Positions 26,559 to 38,335 of a stretch of DNA of 64,000 nt are shown here, one piece after another. A model generated the notes under the pieces. It was not told the DNA's origin, did no database searches, and worked only from the letters and a program-made list of their open reading frames with translations. Each line of letters starts with the position of its first letter. Position 1 is the stretch's first letter. The translations under genes were made by a program, and so were the position numbers. This stretch comes from Pukyongia salina. Lineage in GTDB: Bacteria; Bacteroidota; Bacteroidia; Flavobacteriales; Flavobacteriaceae. The stretch is taken from the NCBI RefSeq assembly GCF_002966125.1, contig NZ_CP027062.1, forward strand, positions 1,860,001 through 1,924,000, read 5' to 3'.

Positions 26559-28562
26559 GTGGCCATCGAAGATAAAAACATACTGAACCGCCTCTACTTT
26601 ATCGCCGGATGTATGTTCATCTTCGCGTTTGCTGTTGCTTTCAAACTCATGAACATTCAGTTTGTGGAGGGTGATAAATATCGCGAATTAGCCGAAAGGA
26701 ACACCACTAAAAATTTCGAGATCAGGGCCAACCGTGGTAATGTGTATGCAGACGATGGCAGCCTGCTTGCTACCTCGGTTCCTAAATACGAAATCCGATT
26801 TGATGCCGTAACAGTCTCATCTACCGATTTTAAGGAGAACCTTGTTCCGCTGTCGAAAGAGCTTAGTAAAATGTTCGGAAAACCTGCCTCGTATTACCAG
26901 CAGCGATTCCGTAAAGCCAGAGCAGACAAGAATCGCTATCTCCTGGTGGCCAAGAATCTGGGTTATTCAGATTATATAAAGGTTAAAAACTTTCCACTTT
27001 TCAGAAAAGGACCATACAAAGGTGGGTTTATCATGGATCAAAGTACCGTAAGGGAACACCCCATGGGGAAAATTGGCGAACGCCTGGTTGGGAGTCAGAA
27101 GCGCAACGAACCCGGAGTTTATGAAGTAGGATTCGAGGGTGCATTCAATCAATATCTTCAGGGTAAGAATGGCCGCAGACTAAAACAAAAGATCGCAAAA
27201 GGGCAATGGAAACCGGTTTCAGATAATAATGAGATCGAACCCCAGGATGGCTTCGACGTAGTGTCTACTATCAATGTGAACATACAGGATATTGCACATC
27301 ACGCCCTGCTGAAACAAATGGAGATCTACGAAGCGGAGCACGGCTGTGTTATCGTGATGGAGGTTAAGACCGGTGAGATTAAAGCGGTTTCCAATCTTGG
27401 CCGCACTTCCGAAGGCACCTACTACGAAAAATTAAACTATGCTGTTGGTGAAAGTCATGAGCCCGGCTCCACCTTTAAGGTAATGGCCATGATGGCCGCA
27501 CTGGAAGACAAGGTGATCGATACGGCCACCGTGATCGACACAAAAAATGGAAGTAAGCGCTTTTACGGACGGAATATTACCGACAGCCGTCGAGGTGGGT
27601 ACGGAAAGATATCTGCAGCCAAAGCCCTGGAAGTTTCTTCCAATATTGGGCTGGCTACCATTATAGACGAAGCCTACTCCAAGGATCCTCAAAAGTTTAT
27701 CAACCGTTTGTATAACTGGAATCTTAATAACAAGATTGGCATCCCCATTTTAGGGGAAGGAAAACCTGATATACCTGGGCCCGGACATCCCAAGTGGAGT
27801 AAAAATGCGCTCCCATCAATGGCCTATGGATACAATTTAAGTTTAACCCCGCTACAAACTCTGGCATTTTACAATGCGATCGCCAACGATGGGGTTATGG
27901 TTAAGCCGAGGTTCATTAAGGAAATACGAGCCTGGAACCAGGAGGTGGAGACCTTCGACACCGAGATCATCAACGAAAAGATCTGCTCTGATAAGACCCT
28001 GAAGGAGATACAGGATATACTGCTCAACATTGTAAAACGTGGTACGGGTAAAAGTCTTTATTCTGAGTACTTCTCCATGGCAGGAAAGACCGGAACCGCA
28101 AGAACAGAATACTGGTTACCGGGCTGGGAAGAGGACAAAAAATATATCTCCTCCTTCTCGGGTTATTTCCCGGCCGAAGACCCCAAGTATTCTTGTATTG
28201 TAGTAATCCATAAACCCAGCACCAAGAAAGGCTATTACGGTGCAGATGTTACCGGTCCTGTGTTTAAAAGGATCGCTCAGAAAATATTTACAGATTCGCC
28301 TCTTATTGATGAGGTGAGTGGGATCGAAGAACAGGATGATGTACTGTTGGGTGACTTTCAGAAATATTACAATAAAGTACAGGAAGTTAATCCCGCAAAA
28401 GTCCCTGATGTGGATGGTATGGCAGGGATGGACGCAGTTTCCTTGCTTGAAAACCTTGGGATGAGGGTAGAGATAAAAGGAAATGGTACTGTGGTTGAAC
28501 AATCGTTAGCTCCTGGTTCCGAATTTAAGAAGCGCCAGATAATTGTCTTAACATTAAAATGA
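26559..28562 (+). CDS. ftsI: Septal class B penicillin-binding protein with PASTA domain
   Basis: A 667-residue peptidoglycan transpeptidase: membrane anchor (about 9-31), dimerisation domain with RANRGNVYADDGSLLATS, then the transpeptidase core with S304-TFK307 (SxxK), S360-S-N362 (SxN) and K510-T-G512 (KTG). One C-terminal PASTA domain (about 605-667, KVPDVDGMAGMDAVSLLENLG). The start is GTG, three bases after ftsL; no ATG fits the membrane anchor. It crosslinks septal peptidoglycan with FtsW. Confidence 0.93.
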   Translation: MAIEDKNILNRLYFIAGCMFIFAFAVAFKLMNIQFVEGDKYRELAERNTTKNFEIRANRGNVYADDGSLLATSVPKYEIRFDAVTVSSTDFKENLVPLSKELSKMFGKPASYYQQRFRKARADKNRYLLVAKNLGYSDYIKVKNFPLFRKGPYKGGFIMDQSTVREHPMGKIGERLVGSQKRNEPGVYEVGFEGAFNQYLQGKNGRRLKQKIAKGQWKPVSDNNEIEPQDGFDVVSTINVNIQDIAHHALLKQMEIYEAEHGCVIVMEVKTGEIKAVSNLGRTSEGTYYEKLNYAVGESHEPGSTFKVMAMMAALEDKVIDTATVIDTKNGSKRFYGRNITDSRRGGYGKISAAKALEVSSNIGLATIIDEAYSKDPQKFINRLYNWNLNNKIGIPILGEGKPDIPGPGHPKWSKNALPSMAYGYNLSLTPLQTLAFYNAIANDGVMVKPRFIKEIRAWNQEVETFDTEIINEKICSDKTLKEIQDILLNIVKRGTGKSLYSEYFSMAGKTGTARTEYWLPGWEEDKKYISSFSGYFPAEDPKYSCIVVIHKPSTKKGYYGADVTGPVFKRIAQKIFTDSPLIDEVSGIEEQDDVLLGDFQKYYNKVQEVNPAKVPDVDGMAGMDAVSLLENLGMRVEIKGNGTVVEQSLAPGSEFKKRQIIVLTLK

Positions 28563-30025
28563 TCTATTTAAAGGACATACTATATAAGGTACCTATTGAA
28601 AAAACCATTGGGGTAACCGCCGTGGCGATCAATAACCTTCACTTCGATTCGAGAAAAATAGAATTGAACGATGTATTCGTTGCCATACGCGGCAGCTTGT
28701 CCGATGGTCATGATTATATCAAGATGGCCGCCGAAAAGGGAGCTCTTGCCATTATTTGTGAAAGTCTGCCAGAATTGATCATCAACGGGATCACCTATGT
28801 GCAGGTAGCCGACAGTAATAAGGCTCTCGCGCTGATGGCAGCCAATTATTTCGAAAACCCGTCCGACTCTTTGAAACTCATTGGAGTTACCGGTACAAAC
28901 GGAAAGACCACTATCTCTTCCCTGCTGTACGATCTATTTAAAGCGGCGGGCTATGAAACGGGCTTATTATCTACTGTAAAGATCATGGTAGGTGAGAAAG
29001 AATTTCCAGCTACTCATACAACTCCAGACCCTCTTACAATAAACAGCTATTTACGGAAAATGGTGGACGCGGGAGTTGAGTTTTGCTTTATGGAAGTGAG
29101 TTCGCATGGTATTCATCAAAAGCGTACGGAAGGATTACACTTTGCAGGGGGTATTTTCACCAATCTTTCTCATGATCACCTCGATTATCACAAGGACTTC
29201 AAAGAATACAGGGACGTAAAGAAAACATTCTTTGACCAACTTCCAAAGTCGGCCTTTGCACTCACCAATGCCGATGATAAGAACGGGCCGGTGATGCTTC
29301 AGAATACAAATGCCAGAACGTATACCTATGCGTTGAAGACGTATGCCGACTACAAGGGACAGATCCTTGAGAACCAGTTCAACGGATTATTACTTAAAAT
29401 AAACAACAACGAATTATGGGTAAAACTCATAGGAGCCTTTAATGCCTATAATATGCTCGCTATCTACGGAACAGCAGATCTACTAGGGCTTGAAACGATC
29501 GAGGTACTGCAGTTAATGAGTAACCTTGAAAGTGTGGCCGGCCGATTTCAATATGTGGTTTCCGAAGAGATGAATATCACAGCCATAGTAGATTATGCCC
29601 ATACTCCCGATGCATTGAAGAATGTACTGCAAACCATCAATAGTATTCGTACGGGGAACGAAGAACTTATTACTGTGGTGGGTTGCGGAGGCGACAGGGA
29701 TGCTGCTAAAAGACCGAAGATGGGAAATATTGCCGCCAGTTTAAGTACCAAGGTGATCTTTACAAGTGATAACCCGAGGAGTGAAGATCCCGAGGCGATC
29801 ATCCATCAAATAGAAGCAGGTGTTCCACCGGAGCATTTTAAGAGAACCCTTTCCATTACAGACAGAAAACAGGCGATTAAAACTGCCTGCTCGATGGCCA
29901 ACAGGAACGATATCATTTTGGTAGCAGGTAAAGGTCACGAAACCTACCAGGAGATAAATGGAGAACGTTTCGAATTTAACGATCTGGAGATCGTAAGTGA
30001 ATTTATAACCGCCCTAAAAAAGTAA
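28559..30025 (+). CDS. murE: UDP-MurNAc-L-Ala-D-Glu:meso-diaminopimelate ligase
   Basis: A 488-residue Mur ligase with ATP loop [10 protein letters not shown] (about residue 112) and the DNPR motif in [13 protein letters not shown], which marks meso-diaminopimelate rather than Lys as third residue. It adds DAP to the cytoplasmic peptidoglycan precursor. ATGA overlap with ftsI. Confidence 0.95.
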   Translation: MIYLKDILYKVPIEKTIGVTAVAINNLHFDSRKIELNDVFVAIRGSLSDGHDYIKMAAEKGALAIICESLPELIINGITYVQVADSNKALALMAANYFENPSDSLKLIGVTGTNGKTTISSLLYDLFKAAGYETGLLSTVKIMVGEKEFPATHTTPDPLTINSYLRKMVDAGVEFCFMEVSSHGIHQKRTEGLHFAGGIFTNLSHDHLDYHKDFKEYRDVKKTFFDQLPKSAFALTNADDKNGPVMLQNTNARTYTYALKTYADYKGQILENQFNGLLLKINNNELWVKLIGAFNAYNMLAIYGTADLLGLETIEVLQLMSNLESVAGRFQYVVSEEMNITAIVDYAHTPDALKNVLQTINSIRTGNEELITVVGCGGDRDAAKRPKMGNIAASLSTKVIFTSDNPRSEDPEAIIHQIEAGVPPEHFKRTLSITDRKQAIKTACSMANRNDIILVAGKGHETYQEINGERFEFNDLEIVSEFITALKK

Positions 30026-30030
30026 TACGC

Positions 30031-31263
30031 ATGTTATACTACCTATTTGAGTACTTAGAGAAGAACTTCGACATCCCGGGGGCGGGGCTGTTCAGTTTTA
30101 TCACATTCCGGGCAGCATTGGCTGTTATCCTTTCATTGGTGATCGCAACCTTCTTCGGAAAAAAGATCATCAGGTTCCTACAGCGTAAACAAATGGGTGA
30201 GACGATTCGCGACCTCGGACTTGAAGGTCAGAATGAAAAATCCGGAACCCCTACCATGGGTGGTATTATCATCATTCTGGCAACACTAGTACCTGTATTA
30301 TTACTGGCTAAACTCGACAATATCTATGTGATCATGCTTATCGTTACCACGCTGTGGATGGGAACCATAGGATTTATTGATGACTATCTTAAAAAATTTA
30401 AGAACGATAAGAAAGGCCTCCCTGGGAAATTCAAGGTAATTGGGCAGGTTGGCCTGGGTATTTTTGTAGGTGCGGTAATGTATATGCATCCCGATGTAAC
30501 AGTACGGCTTGAAAAGGAGCACAATACAACTTCCGGTGAGTTGATCACTCAAAGCAGCACACGGGAATTCTATCCCGAGGAAAACTCCCTACTAACCACA
30601 ATTCCGTTTGTAAAGAAAAACGAGTTCAACTATGAGAGTTTGATCAGCTGGGCCGGAGAAGATGCAAAAGATTACATCTGGCTTATTTTCATCCCCATAG
30701 TAATTTTCATCATTACAGCTGTGTCCAATGGGGCAAATCTAACCGATGGAGTTGATGGACTGGCAGCGGGAACTTCGGCCATTATAGCGGTGACCCTGGC
30801 CTTATTTGCCTGGGTATCCGGCAACCTTATTTTCTCAGACTATCTCAATATCATGTACATCCCTAATACGGGTGAAATGACCATTTTCATCACGGCGTTT
30901 GTAGGAGCACTTATCGGCTTTTTGTGGTATAACGCTTACCCTGCACAGGTGTTTATGGGAGACACCGGAAGCCTTACAATTGGGGGTGTGATCGCGGTAA
31001 TTGCTATTGCGATAAGGAAGGAATTATTGATACCCATTCTTTGTGGAATTTTCCTGATGGAGAATCTATCGGTGGTCTTACAAGTGAGTTGGTTTAAGTA
31101 CACAAAAAAGAAATATGGAGAAGGACGGCGCATTTTCCGGATGTCGCCATTGCACCATCATTACCAGGTGAAGGGCTTTCATGAAAGTAAAATAGTAACA
31201 CGGTTCTGGATCGTAGGGATATTTCTCGCGATCCTCACCATAGTGACGCTAAAAATTAGATAG
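30031..31263 (+). CDS. mraY: Phospho-N-acetylmuramoyl-pentapeptide transferase
   Basis: A 410-residue polytopic enzyme (about ten membrane helices) that makes lipid I. Signatures: [13 protein letters not shown], the catalytic [36 protein letters not shown] and the HHHYQ tail motif. As in other Bacteroidota, an insertion of about 40 residues ([16 protein letters not shown]... region, about 155-205) lengthens it relative to the ~360-aa proteobacterial form. Confidence 0.95.
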   Translation: MLYYLFEYLEKNFDIPGAGLFSFITFRAALAVILSLVIATFFGKKIIRFLQRKQMGETIRDLGLEGQNEKSGTPTMGGIIIILATLVPVLLLAKLDNIYVIMLIVTTLWMGTIGFIDDYLKKFKNDKKGLPGKFKVIGQVGLGIFVGAVMYMHPDVTVRLEKEHNTTSGELITQSSTREFYPEENSLLTTIPFVKKNEFNYESLISWAGEDAKDYIWLIFIPIVIFIITAVSNGANLTDGVDGLAAGTSAIIAVTLALFAWVSGNLIFSDYLNIMYIPNTGEMTIFITAFVGALIGFLWYNAYPAQVFMGDTGSLTIGGVIAVIAIAIRKELLIPILCGIFLMENLSVVLQVSWFKYTKKKYGEGRRIFRMSPLHHHYQVKGFHESKIVTRFWIVGIFLAILTIVTLKIR

Positions 31264-31264
31264 C

Positions 31265-32599
31265 ATGCAGCGGCTGGTAGTTTTAGGAGCAGGAGAGAGT
31301 GGTGTTGGAAGCGCAATTTTGGGTAAAAAAGAAGGTTTCGAGGTATTTGTTTCAGACTTCGGAAAAGTAAAAGAAACATATAAAGAAGTTCTTATACATC
31401 ATGAGATCGAGTGGGAGGAGGAGAATCATTCGGAAGAAAAGATCCTGAATGCTAACCTCGTAATGAAGAGTCCCGGAATACCGGATAAGGCACCTATTGT
31501 AACGAAACTAGTGAAAGCCGGGATAAAGATTGTTTCAGAGATCGAATTTGCTGCTTGGTTTACCGAAGCACAGTTAATTGGGATCACAGGGACAAACGGA
31601 AAAACGACCACCGCTACTTTAACCTACGAATTGCTTAAGCAAGGAGGATTAAATGTGGGCCTTGGGGGGAATATAGGTAAAAGCTTTGCAGGGATGGTTG
31701 CCGATAATGCCTTCGAAAACTATGTGCTGGAACTAAGTAGCTTTCAGTTGGATGGCATAGAGAAATATCGCAATCACATTGCTGTCATCCTGAATATCGT
31801 TCCGGATCACCTGGACCGCTATGACAATGATTTTAGTCGCTATGTGGCAGCTAAATTCAGGATAATCATGAATCAGTCTGAGCAGGATTATTTTATCTAC
31901 GACGCAGACGATGAGGTGATAAGCAGATGGCTTGCAGCCAATGAGATACGATCTCAGAAAATGCCTTTTTCAGTAACAAAAAAGTTAGAAAAAGGCGCAT
32001 GGATAGAAAACGAAAAATTAATAATAAAACTAAACAACAAAGAAGAAATTATGCCAATCGCAACACTAGGATTACAAGGACAACACAATATTAAAAATGC
32101 CATGGCTGCCTCTACGGTAGCTACCTTATTAAAGATTAGGAAGGCAACCATTAGAGAGTCTTTAGAGAATTTTCAGGGAGTAGAACACCGTCTGGAGCGG
32201 GTGTTAAAGATTAACAACGTACTGTATATCAACGACTCTAAAGCTACCAATGTAAATGCCACTTTCTACGCATTGGACAGCATGGAAACACCAACCGTTT
32301 GGATCGTGGGAGGAGTGGATAAAGGAAACGATTATGCCGAATTACTACCATTGGTCAACGAAAAAGTAAAGGCGATCATCTGCCTGGGGATAGACAACGA
32401 TAAGATCATCGAACAATTTGGAAGCTGCGTGGATATAGTAGTGGAAACAGATTCGATGAAAAGTGCTGTGCAAGTGGCGTATCGCTTATCCGAAAAAGGA
32501 GATACCGTCTTGCTGTCACCAGCATGCGCCAGTTTCGATCTTTTTAAAAATTACGAAGATCGCGGAAGACAATTTAAGGAAGCAGTGAGAAATCTATAG
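31265..32599 (+). CDS. murD: UDP-MurNAc-L-alanine:D-glutamate ligase
   Basis: A 444-residue Mur ligase: N-terminal Rossmann-like VVLGAGESGVGSAIL, ATP loop [35 protein letters not shown] and the C-terminal LLSPACASFDLFKNYEDRG. It adds D-Glu to UDP-MurNAc-L-Ala. One base after mraY. Confidence 0.95.
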   Translation: MQRLVVLGAGESGVGSAILGKKEGFEVFVSDFGKVKETYKEVLIHHEIEWEEENHSEEKILNANLVMKSPGIPDKAPIVTKLVKAGIKIVSEIEFAAWFTEAQLIGITGTNGKTTTATLTYELLKQGGLNVGLGGNIGKSFAGMVADNAFENYVLELSSFQLDGIEKYRNHIAVILNIVPDHLDRYDNDFSRYVAAKFRIIMNQSEQDYFIYDADDEVISRWLAANEIRSQKMPFSVTKKLEKGAWIENEKLIIKLNNKEEIMPIATLGLQGQHNIKNAMAASTVATLLKIRKATIRESLENFQGVEHRLERVLKINNVLYINDSKATNVNATFYALDSMETPTVWIVGGVDKGNDYAELLPLVNEKVKAIICLGIDNDKIIEQFGSCVDIVVETDSMKSAVQVAYRLSEKGDTVLLSPACASFDLFKNYEDRGRQFKEAVRNL

Positions 32600-32607
32600 C
32601 AAAAGCA

Positions 32608-33801
32608 ATGCAGGGAATATTTAAAAATATAAAAGGAGATAAAGCGATCTGGGCAGTTGCGGGCCTGTTGGCGCTATTTTCTTTCCTGCCTGTTTACAGC
32701 GCGAGTAGCAATTTGGCATATCTCTATGGTGACGGAAGTACCTTACCCTACCTACTTAAACACCTTGCTCACTTGCTTTTAGGATTTGCAATTCTGTATG
32801 GTGTGCATAAGATTCCATATCACTACTTCCGTGGATTATCCATTATTGCCCTACCTGTTGTAATTGTGTTATTATTAATAACCATAACCCAGGGAACCAC
32901 TATCGAAGGTGCGAATGCCAGCAGGTGGATCCGGGTTCCATTTGTAGGGGTGACCTTCCAAACTTCCACCCTTGCGGCCGTGGTGCTTTTAACCTATGTG
33001 GCGAGATACTTGTCTAAGATCAAGGATAAGGAAATAACCTTTAAAGAATCGCTGTTGCCCCTATGGCTGCCTGTATTTATAGTTCTGGCCCTAATCCTGC
33101 CGGCTAACTTTTCCACCACGGCGATCATCTTCGCTATGGTAGTAATTCTGGTTTTTATCGGGGGTTATCCCTTGAGGTATTTAGGAATTGTTCTCGGAGC
33201 CGGGGCGATCATGCTTACTTTATTTGTGTTAACCGCTAAGGCCTTCCCGGATCTGTTCGACAACAGGGTGGATACCTGGATGAGCCGTATAGAGAACTTT
33301 ACAGATAACACAGATACAGAAGCCGATTACCAGATTGAAAAGGCCAAGATCGCAATTGCATCCGGGGGTGTTACCGGATTAGGTCCGGGGAAAGGGGTTC
33401 AGAAGAATTTTTTACCACAATCATCGTCAGATTTTATATATGCTATTATCGTGGAGGAGTTTGGTATGCTGGGAGCCATGTCTATCATGTTCCTGTACTT
33501 ACTACTGCTTTTCCGGTTAGTGATCGTCGCTTATAAGGCAAGTACGGTTTTTGGGAGGTTGCTGGTTGTTGGGGTGGGATTGCCTATAGTTTTCCAGGCG
33601 CTGATCAACATGGCGGTAGCGGTGGAACTGTTTCCAGTAACCGGGCAAACATTACCGCTCATTAGTAGTGGAGGAACCTCAATCTGGATGACCTGTCTGG
33701 CACTGGGGATGGTGTTGAGCGTGAGTGCAAAAAGAGAAGCAAAACTAAAAGAAATGGAAGGGATCGAAAACCCATTGGATATATTAAGTGAGACCATATA
33801 G
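32608..33801 (+). CDS. ftsW: Septal peptidoglycan glycosyltransferase FtsW
   Basis: A 397-residue SEDS protein with about ten membrane helices. Family signatures: [22 protein letters not shown], the catalytic-region [51 protein letters not shown]. It polymerises glycan strands at the septum with FtsI. Its end overlaps the GTG start of murG by 14 bp. Confidence 0.93.
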   Translation: MQGIFKNIKGDKAIWAVAGLLALFSFLPVYSASSNLAYLYGDGSTLPYLLKHLAHLLLGFAILYGVHKIPYHYFRGLSIIALPVVIVLLLITITQGTTIEGANASRWIRVPFVGVTFQTSTLAAVVLLTYVARYLSKIKDKEITFKESLLPLWLPVFIVLALILPANFSTTAIIFAMVVILVFIGGYPLRYLGIVLGAGAIMLTLFVLTAKAFPDLFDNRVDTWMSRIENFTDNTDTEADYQIEKAKIAIASGGVTGLGPGKGVQKNFLPQSSSDFIYAIIVEEFGMLGAMSIMFLYLLLLFRLVIVAYKASTVFGRLLVVGVGLPIVFQALINMAVAVELFPVTGQTLPLISSGGTSIWMTCLALGMVLSVSAKREAKLKEMEGIENPLDILSETI

Positions 33802-34882
33802 ATTTATCATATCAGGAGGAGGAACCGGCGGGCATATTTATCCGGCCATTGCGATCGCCAATGAATTGAAGCGGCGGTACAGCGATGCCGAGTTTTTATT
33901 TGTGGGTGCAAAAGATCGTATGGAAATGGAGAAGGTTCCGCAGGCCGGATATAAGATCGAAGGCCTTTGGATCTCAGGAATTCAGCGAAACCTGAGTATG
34001 AAGAATCTTATGTTTCCCTTTAAACTCGCATCCAGTATAATTAAAGCGAAATCTATAGTGAGGAAATTCAAGCCCGACGTGGCAATAGGTACTGGTGGGT
34101 ATGCCAGCGCACCATTGTTGCGGGTAGCTTCCATGCGAAGAGTTCCGTGTCTTATTCAGGAACAGAACAGTTATGCTGGGATCACAAATAAATGGTTAAA
34201 GAACAAGGTGCAGAAGATCTGTGTGGCTTACAAGGGTATGGATGCTTTTTTTCCTGCTGAAAAGATCGTGCTAACAGGAAATCCAGTAAGAGAGGATCTG
34301 TTGGATATTTCGAAGAAAAGGAGCGAGGCATTGTCTTTTTTCAATCTTTCTTCTGAAAAGAAAACCTTATTGGTACTGGGGGGTAGCCTTGGAGCCAGGA
34401 ATATCAATAACCTTATCGATAGCTCATTGGATATGCTTGTTTCTGAAGGAGTACAGCTTATCTGGCAGTGTGGGAAATTCTATGAAAATGAATATAAAGA
34501 CAGAACGGGAGGTCTGGTACAGGTACATGCCTTCCTCAACCGAATGGACCTTGCTTATGCTGCTGCAGACATGATCATATCGCGGGCAGGAGCCCTTTCG
34601 GTTTCCGAGTTATGCCTGGTTGGTAAGCCGGTGATTTTTATTCCTTCGCCCAATGTTGCTGAAGACCACCAGACCAAAAATGCTATGGCAATCTCCAAAA
34701 ATGATGCAGCAATATTGCTCAAGGAAAGTGAAGCTATAGATAAGTTCGAGCCGGTGTTCACCCAATTACTGCACTCGACAGAGAGACAGCTCCAACTTTC
34801 AGAAAATATAAAGAAACTCGCACGCCCGTGTGCTACAGGCGAGATTGTGGACGAAATAGAGAAATTAATAAAGGTTAAGTGA
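33788..34882 (+). CDS. murG: UDP-GlcNAc:lipid I GlcNAc transferase
   Basis: A 364-residue GT28 glycosyltransferase converting lipid I to lipid II at the inner membrane face. N-terminal [44 protein letters not shown] and [40 protein letters not shown] start within the end of ftsW; the 3' end shares GTGA with murC, so translation is coupled on both sides. Confidence 0.95.
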   Translation: MRPYRFIISGGGTGGHIYPAIAIANELKRRYSDAEFLFVGAKDRMEMEKVPQAGYKIEGLWISGIQRNLSMKNLMFPFKLASSIIKAKSIVRKFKPDVAIGTGGYASAPLLRVASMRRVPCLIQEQNSYAGITNKWLKNKVQKICVAYKGMDAFFPAEKIVLTGNPVREDLLDISKKRSEALSFFNLSSEKKTLLVLGGSLGARNINNLIDSSLDMLVSEGVQLIWQCGKFYENEYKDRTGGLVQVHAFLNRMDLAYAAADMIISRAGALSVSELCLVGKPVIFIPSPNVAEDHQTKNAMAISKNDAAILLKESEAIDKFEPVFTQLLHSTERQLQLSENIKKLARPCATGEIVDEIEKLIKVK

Positions 34883-36234
34883 ACGAGTACAAACACATAC
34901 AGACTTTTTATTTCATCGGAATTGGCGGTATAGGAATGAGCGCCCTTGCACGTTTTGCCAATTTGGAGGGGAAGCGTGTATATGGCTATGATAAAACCGA
35001 AACAAGTTTAACTCGCGAATTAGTTCAAGAAAATATTACGGTAACCTACAACGATTCGGTTTCGGAGATTCCGGATTCTATAAAGAATAACCAGAATACG
35101 CTGGTAATATACACTCCGGCGATTCCAAAAGATAACACCTTGCTTAATTGGTTTCAAACCGAAGGATACACGGTAATTAAGCGTGCCCATTTATTGGGGG
35201 AGGTGACACGAAACACTTTATGTTTGGCAGTGGCTGGCACGCATGGAAAGACAACAACTTCGGCTATTTTGGGTCATTTGTTGGCAGACTGTGACATGCC
35301 GGTCACCGCTTTTTTAGGAGGCATAACAGAAAATTACAACTCGAATTTTATCAGCAAGGGAACCGAGATCACGGTGGTAGAGGCCGATGAGTTCGACAGG
35401 TCCTTCCTAACCTTGAATCCAGATATCGCCTGTGTAACCTCAATGGATGCAGATCATTTAGATATTTATGGCGATTCTACTGCTTTGGAAGACGCCTTCC
35501 GGGATTTTGCGTCATTGTTACCGTCACCGGATAAATTATTACATAAAAAAGGGTTGCCGCTCAACGGAAAAACGGTGGCCATAGAGGATCCGGCCGATTT
35601 CGAAGCCAGAAATGTTCGGATAGAAGATGGGAATTACATATTCGACCTAAAGACACCGTCTACAATTATAAAAGATTTACAATGTTCTTTGCCGGGACAT
35701 CATAACCTACAAAATGCTGTTACAGCTTTGGGTATGGCAATTCTAGCAGGTTCCCCAACCGATTGCCTGCCCAAAGCTTTAAGAAATTTTAAAGGAGTAC
35801 AACGTCGATTCTCTTATCGGATCAAGAGGGCAGATGAGGTACTCATAGACGATTATGCACATCACCCAACAGAGATTGATGCTTTAAGTCAGGCAGTTAA
35901 CGAATTATACCCGAGAGACAGAAAACTCATAGTGTTTCAGCCGCATCTGTATAGCCGGACAAGGGATTTTGCAGAAGGCTTTGCAAATAGCCTGTCTAAA
36001 TTCGATGAGGTGATCCTGTTGGATATATATCCCGCCCGGGAATTGCCAATAGAGGGTGTAACTGCCTCATGGTTAATGGATAAAATACAAGGGAACAGGG
36101 TGCAACTCGTTTTTAAAAAGGACTTGCCGGTGGCAATAAAAGCCTCGTCTTGCCGTATAAAACTTATAGTGGGTGCCGGAGATATAGGAGCAGAGGTACA
36201 ACGTATAACCAGATACCTGAACGATGAAGATTAA
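34879..36234 (+). CDS. murC: UDP-MurNAc:L-alanine ligase
   Basis: A 451-residue Mur ligase: [22 protein letters not shown] loop [43 protein letters not shown] and [17 protein letters not shown]. It adds L-Ala to UDP-MurNAc. GTG start with a 4-bp GTGA overlap with murG; its end overlaps ftsQ by 11 bp. Confidence 0.95.
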   Translation: MNEYKHIQTFYFIGIGGIGMSALARFANLEGKRVYGYDKTETSLTRELVQENITVTYNDSVSEIPDSIKNNQNTLVIYTPAIPKDNTLLNWFQTEGYTVIKRAHLLGEVTRNTLCLAVAGTHGKTTTSAILGHLLADCDMPVTAFLGGITENYNSNFISKGTEITVVEADEFDRSFLTLNPDIACVTSMDADHLDIYGDSTALEDAFRDFASLLPSPDKLLHKKGLPLNGKTVAIEDPADFEARNVRIEDGNYIFDLKTPSTIIKDLQCSLPGHHNLQNAVTALGMAILAGSPTDCLPKALRNFKGVQRRFSYRIKRADEVLIDDYAHHPTEIDALSQAVNELYPRDRKLIVFQPHLYSRTRDFAEGFANSLSKFDEVILLDIYPARELPIEGVTASWLMDKIQGNRVQLVFKKDLPVAIKASSCRIKLIVGAGDIGAEVQRITRYLNDED

Positions 36235-36940
36235 TTGGTGGATCATAAAATTTGCATTTTTAGGCATAGTGATGGTGCTTCTTTTGGGTTTTTCGAAGCG
36301 CCGTAACAAGGAGCGAAATCTGGAGAAGATCAGCATCGAATTTATCGATGAAAACGAACCATTTATAACGCTTTCGGCAGTTAATAAATTGTTAATACAA
36401 AATGCCGACAGTGTTACGAGTATAGTCAAAGAAACTTTAGTTTTGAATGAGATGGAGCAAAGGCTGGAGGGGAATCCGATGATTCGGGATGCAGAAGTTT
36501 TTGTAACTGTAGACGGAGCACTGGGAGCGCGAATCGAGCAACGAAACCCGATAGCCAGAGTAGCTTCAACACCGGATTATTATCTGGATGAAGACGGAAA
36601 AAAAATGCCGTTATCTGCAGTTTACACAGCAAGAGTTCCATTGATCACTGGAAAGTCTCAATCAGATTTAACGGAAGTCACAAAGCTACTGCTTGAAATA
36701 GAGAAGGACGATTTTATGAAGAGCAGTGTGGTAGGATTGCATATAGAACCTACTGGTATCATTGAATTGAGATTGCGAATGCACGATTTGAGAGTTCGCT
36801 TTGGTAAACCGGAAGATATCGCGAGGAAATTTCAAAATTTCAAGGCGTTCTATAAGAAAACAAATCAAGACGATCTGATTAACAATTATAAACTGGTGGA
36901 CCTTCAATTTGGGAACCAGGTGGTAGCAACAAAAAAGTAA
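36224..36940 (+). CDS. ftsQ: Cell division protein FtsQ
   Basis: A 238-residue bitopic protein: one N-terminal membrane helix (about 6-24), a POTRA-like domain (about 40-110) and a beta domain (MEQRLEGNPMIRDAEVFVTVDGALGARIEQRNPIARV; YYLDEDGKKMPLS). Identified by the domain pattern and by its place between murC and ftsA. Confidence 0.87.
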   Translation: MKINWWIIKFAFLGIVMVLLLGFSKRRNKERNLEKISIEFIDENEPFITLSAVNKLLIQNADSVTSIVKETLVLNEMEQRLEGNPMIRDAEVFVTVDGALGARIEQRNPIARVASTPDYYLDEDGKKMPLSAVYTARVPLITGKSQSDLTEVTKLLLEIEKDDFMKSSVVGLHIEPTGIIELRLRMHDLRVRFGKPEDIARKFQNFKAFYKKTNQDDLINNYKLVDLQFGNQVVATKK

Positions 36941-36944
36941 AGCC

Positions 36945-38279
36945 ATGGAACACGAAAATATAGCCGTAGGATTAGACATAGGAACAACGAAGATCGTTGC
37001 TATGATAGGCAGGCAGAATGAGTATGGCAAAATGGAGATCCTGGGAATAGGGAAATCCAAAAGTCTTGGCGTACACCGTGGGGTGGTAAATAATATTACT
37101 CAAACCATACAATCGATACAACAGGCAGTGCAGGACGCAGAGGCTTCATCGGGGATGAAGATTAGTGAAGTGGTTGTAGGGATAGCTGGGCAGCATATTC
37201 GCAGCTTACAACACAGTGATTATATCACCAGGAACAACAGTGATGAAGTTATTGACGAGGATGACATAGATCGATTGTGTAACCAGGTCCATAAATTAGT
37301 GATGCTTCCGGGGGAGGAAATTATCCATGTGCTTCCACAGGATTTCAAGGTAGATGGGCAAGCAGAAATAAAGGAGCCCATTGGGATGTACGGAGGTAGG
37401 CTGGAGGCCAATTTTCATGTTGTTGTTGGGCAGGTATCTTCCATAAGAAATATTGGCCGGTGTGTAAAAAGTGCCGGATTAGAACTATCGGGTATTACCC
37501 TGGAGCCCTTGGCATCTGCAAATGCGGTTTTGAGTCAGGAAGAAAAAGAAGCCGGAGTAGCCCTCATCGATATTGGAGGTGGTACCACAGATCTGGCGAT
37601 ATTCAAAGACGGGATCATACGGCATACTGCGGTGATTCCTTTTGGCGGTAATGTAATTACTGAAGATATCAAGGAAGGTTGCAGCATTATAGAGAAGCAG
37701 GCAGAGTTACTGAAGATAAAATTTGGATCGGCATGGCCCGGAGAGAACAAGGATAATGAAATTGTTTCTATTCCCGGTTTACGTGGGCGTGAACCTAAGG
37801 AGATCACCTTGAAGAATCTTTCAAAGATCATACATGCCAGGGTTGTAGAGATCATCGAACAGGTGTATCTGGAGATCAAGAATTACGGCCATGAAGAGCA
37901 AAAGAAGAAACTCATTGCAGGAATAGTATTAACCGGAGGGGGTGCTCAATTGAAACATCTGAAACAACTGGTAGAATATATTTCTGGGATGGACACCCGT
38001 ATTGGTTATCCCAATGAACATCTGGCGGGTGACAGTGATTCGGAAACAACCAGCCCGATGTTTGCAACAGCTGTGGGATTGGTACTGGACAGCCTTAATA
38101 GCCGTGATCACGCCACACAGATAAAAGCGGTGGTCGAATCGGAAGCAAACTCTGGAGGAGATGGCATGGTTCAGCAAGAAGAAGAAAATGAAACCATGGA
38201 TGAAACGCCGAAGGAAAGAAAACGATTCTTCGATAAATGGGCAGAGAAGTTCAAAGAGTTTTTAGATAACGCAGAATAG
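36945..38279 (+). CDS. ftsA: Cell division protein FtsA
   Basis: A 444-residue actin-like protein that tethers FtsZ to the membrane. Phosphate 1 motif VGLDIGTTKIVAMIG, phosphate 2 GVALIDIGGGTTDLAIF, adenosine motif IVLTGGGAQLKHL. The C-terminal amphipathic helix KRFFDKWAEKFKEFLDNAE is a membrane-targeting sequence, separated from the core by an acidic linker. Confidence 0.95.
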   Translation: MEHENIAVGLDIGTTKIVAMIGRQNEYGKMEILGIGKSKSLGVHRGVVNNITQTIQSIQQAVQDAEASSGMKISEVVVGIAGQHIRSLQHSDYITRNNSDEVIDEDDIDRLCNQVHKLVMLPGEEIIHVLPQDFKVDGQAEIKEPIGMYGGRLEANFHVVVGQVSSIRNIGRCVKSAGLELSGITLEPLASANAVLSQEEKEAGVALIDIGGGTTDLAIFKDGIIRHTAVIPFGGNVITEDIKEGCSIIEKQAELLKIKFGSAWPGENKDNEIVSIPGLRGREPKEITLKNLSKIIHARVVEIIEQVYLEIKNYGHEEQKKKLIAGIVLTGGGAQLKHLKQLVEYISGMDTRIGYPNEHLAGDSDSETTSPMFATAVGLVLDSLNSRDHATQIKAVVESEANSGGDGMVQQEEENETMDETPKERKRFFDKWAEKFKEFLDNAE

Positions 38280-38335
38280 ACACGCTTAAAAGCGATACAA
38301 TATATAGACAATAGAAACCTCACAAAATTAATAGT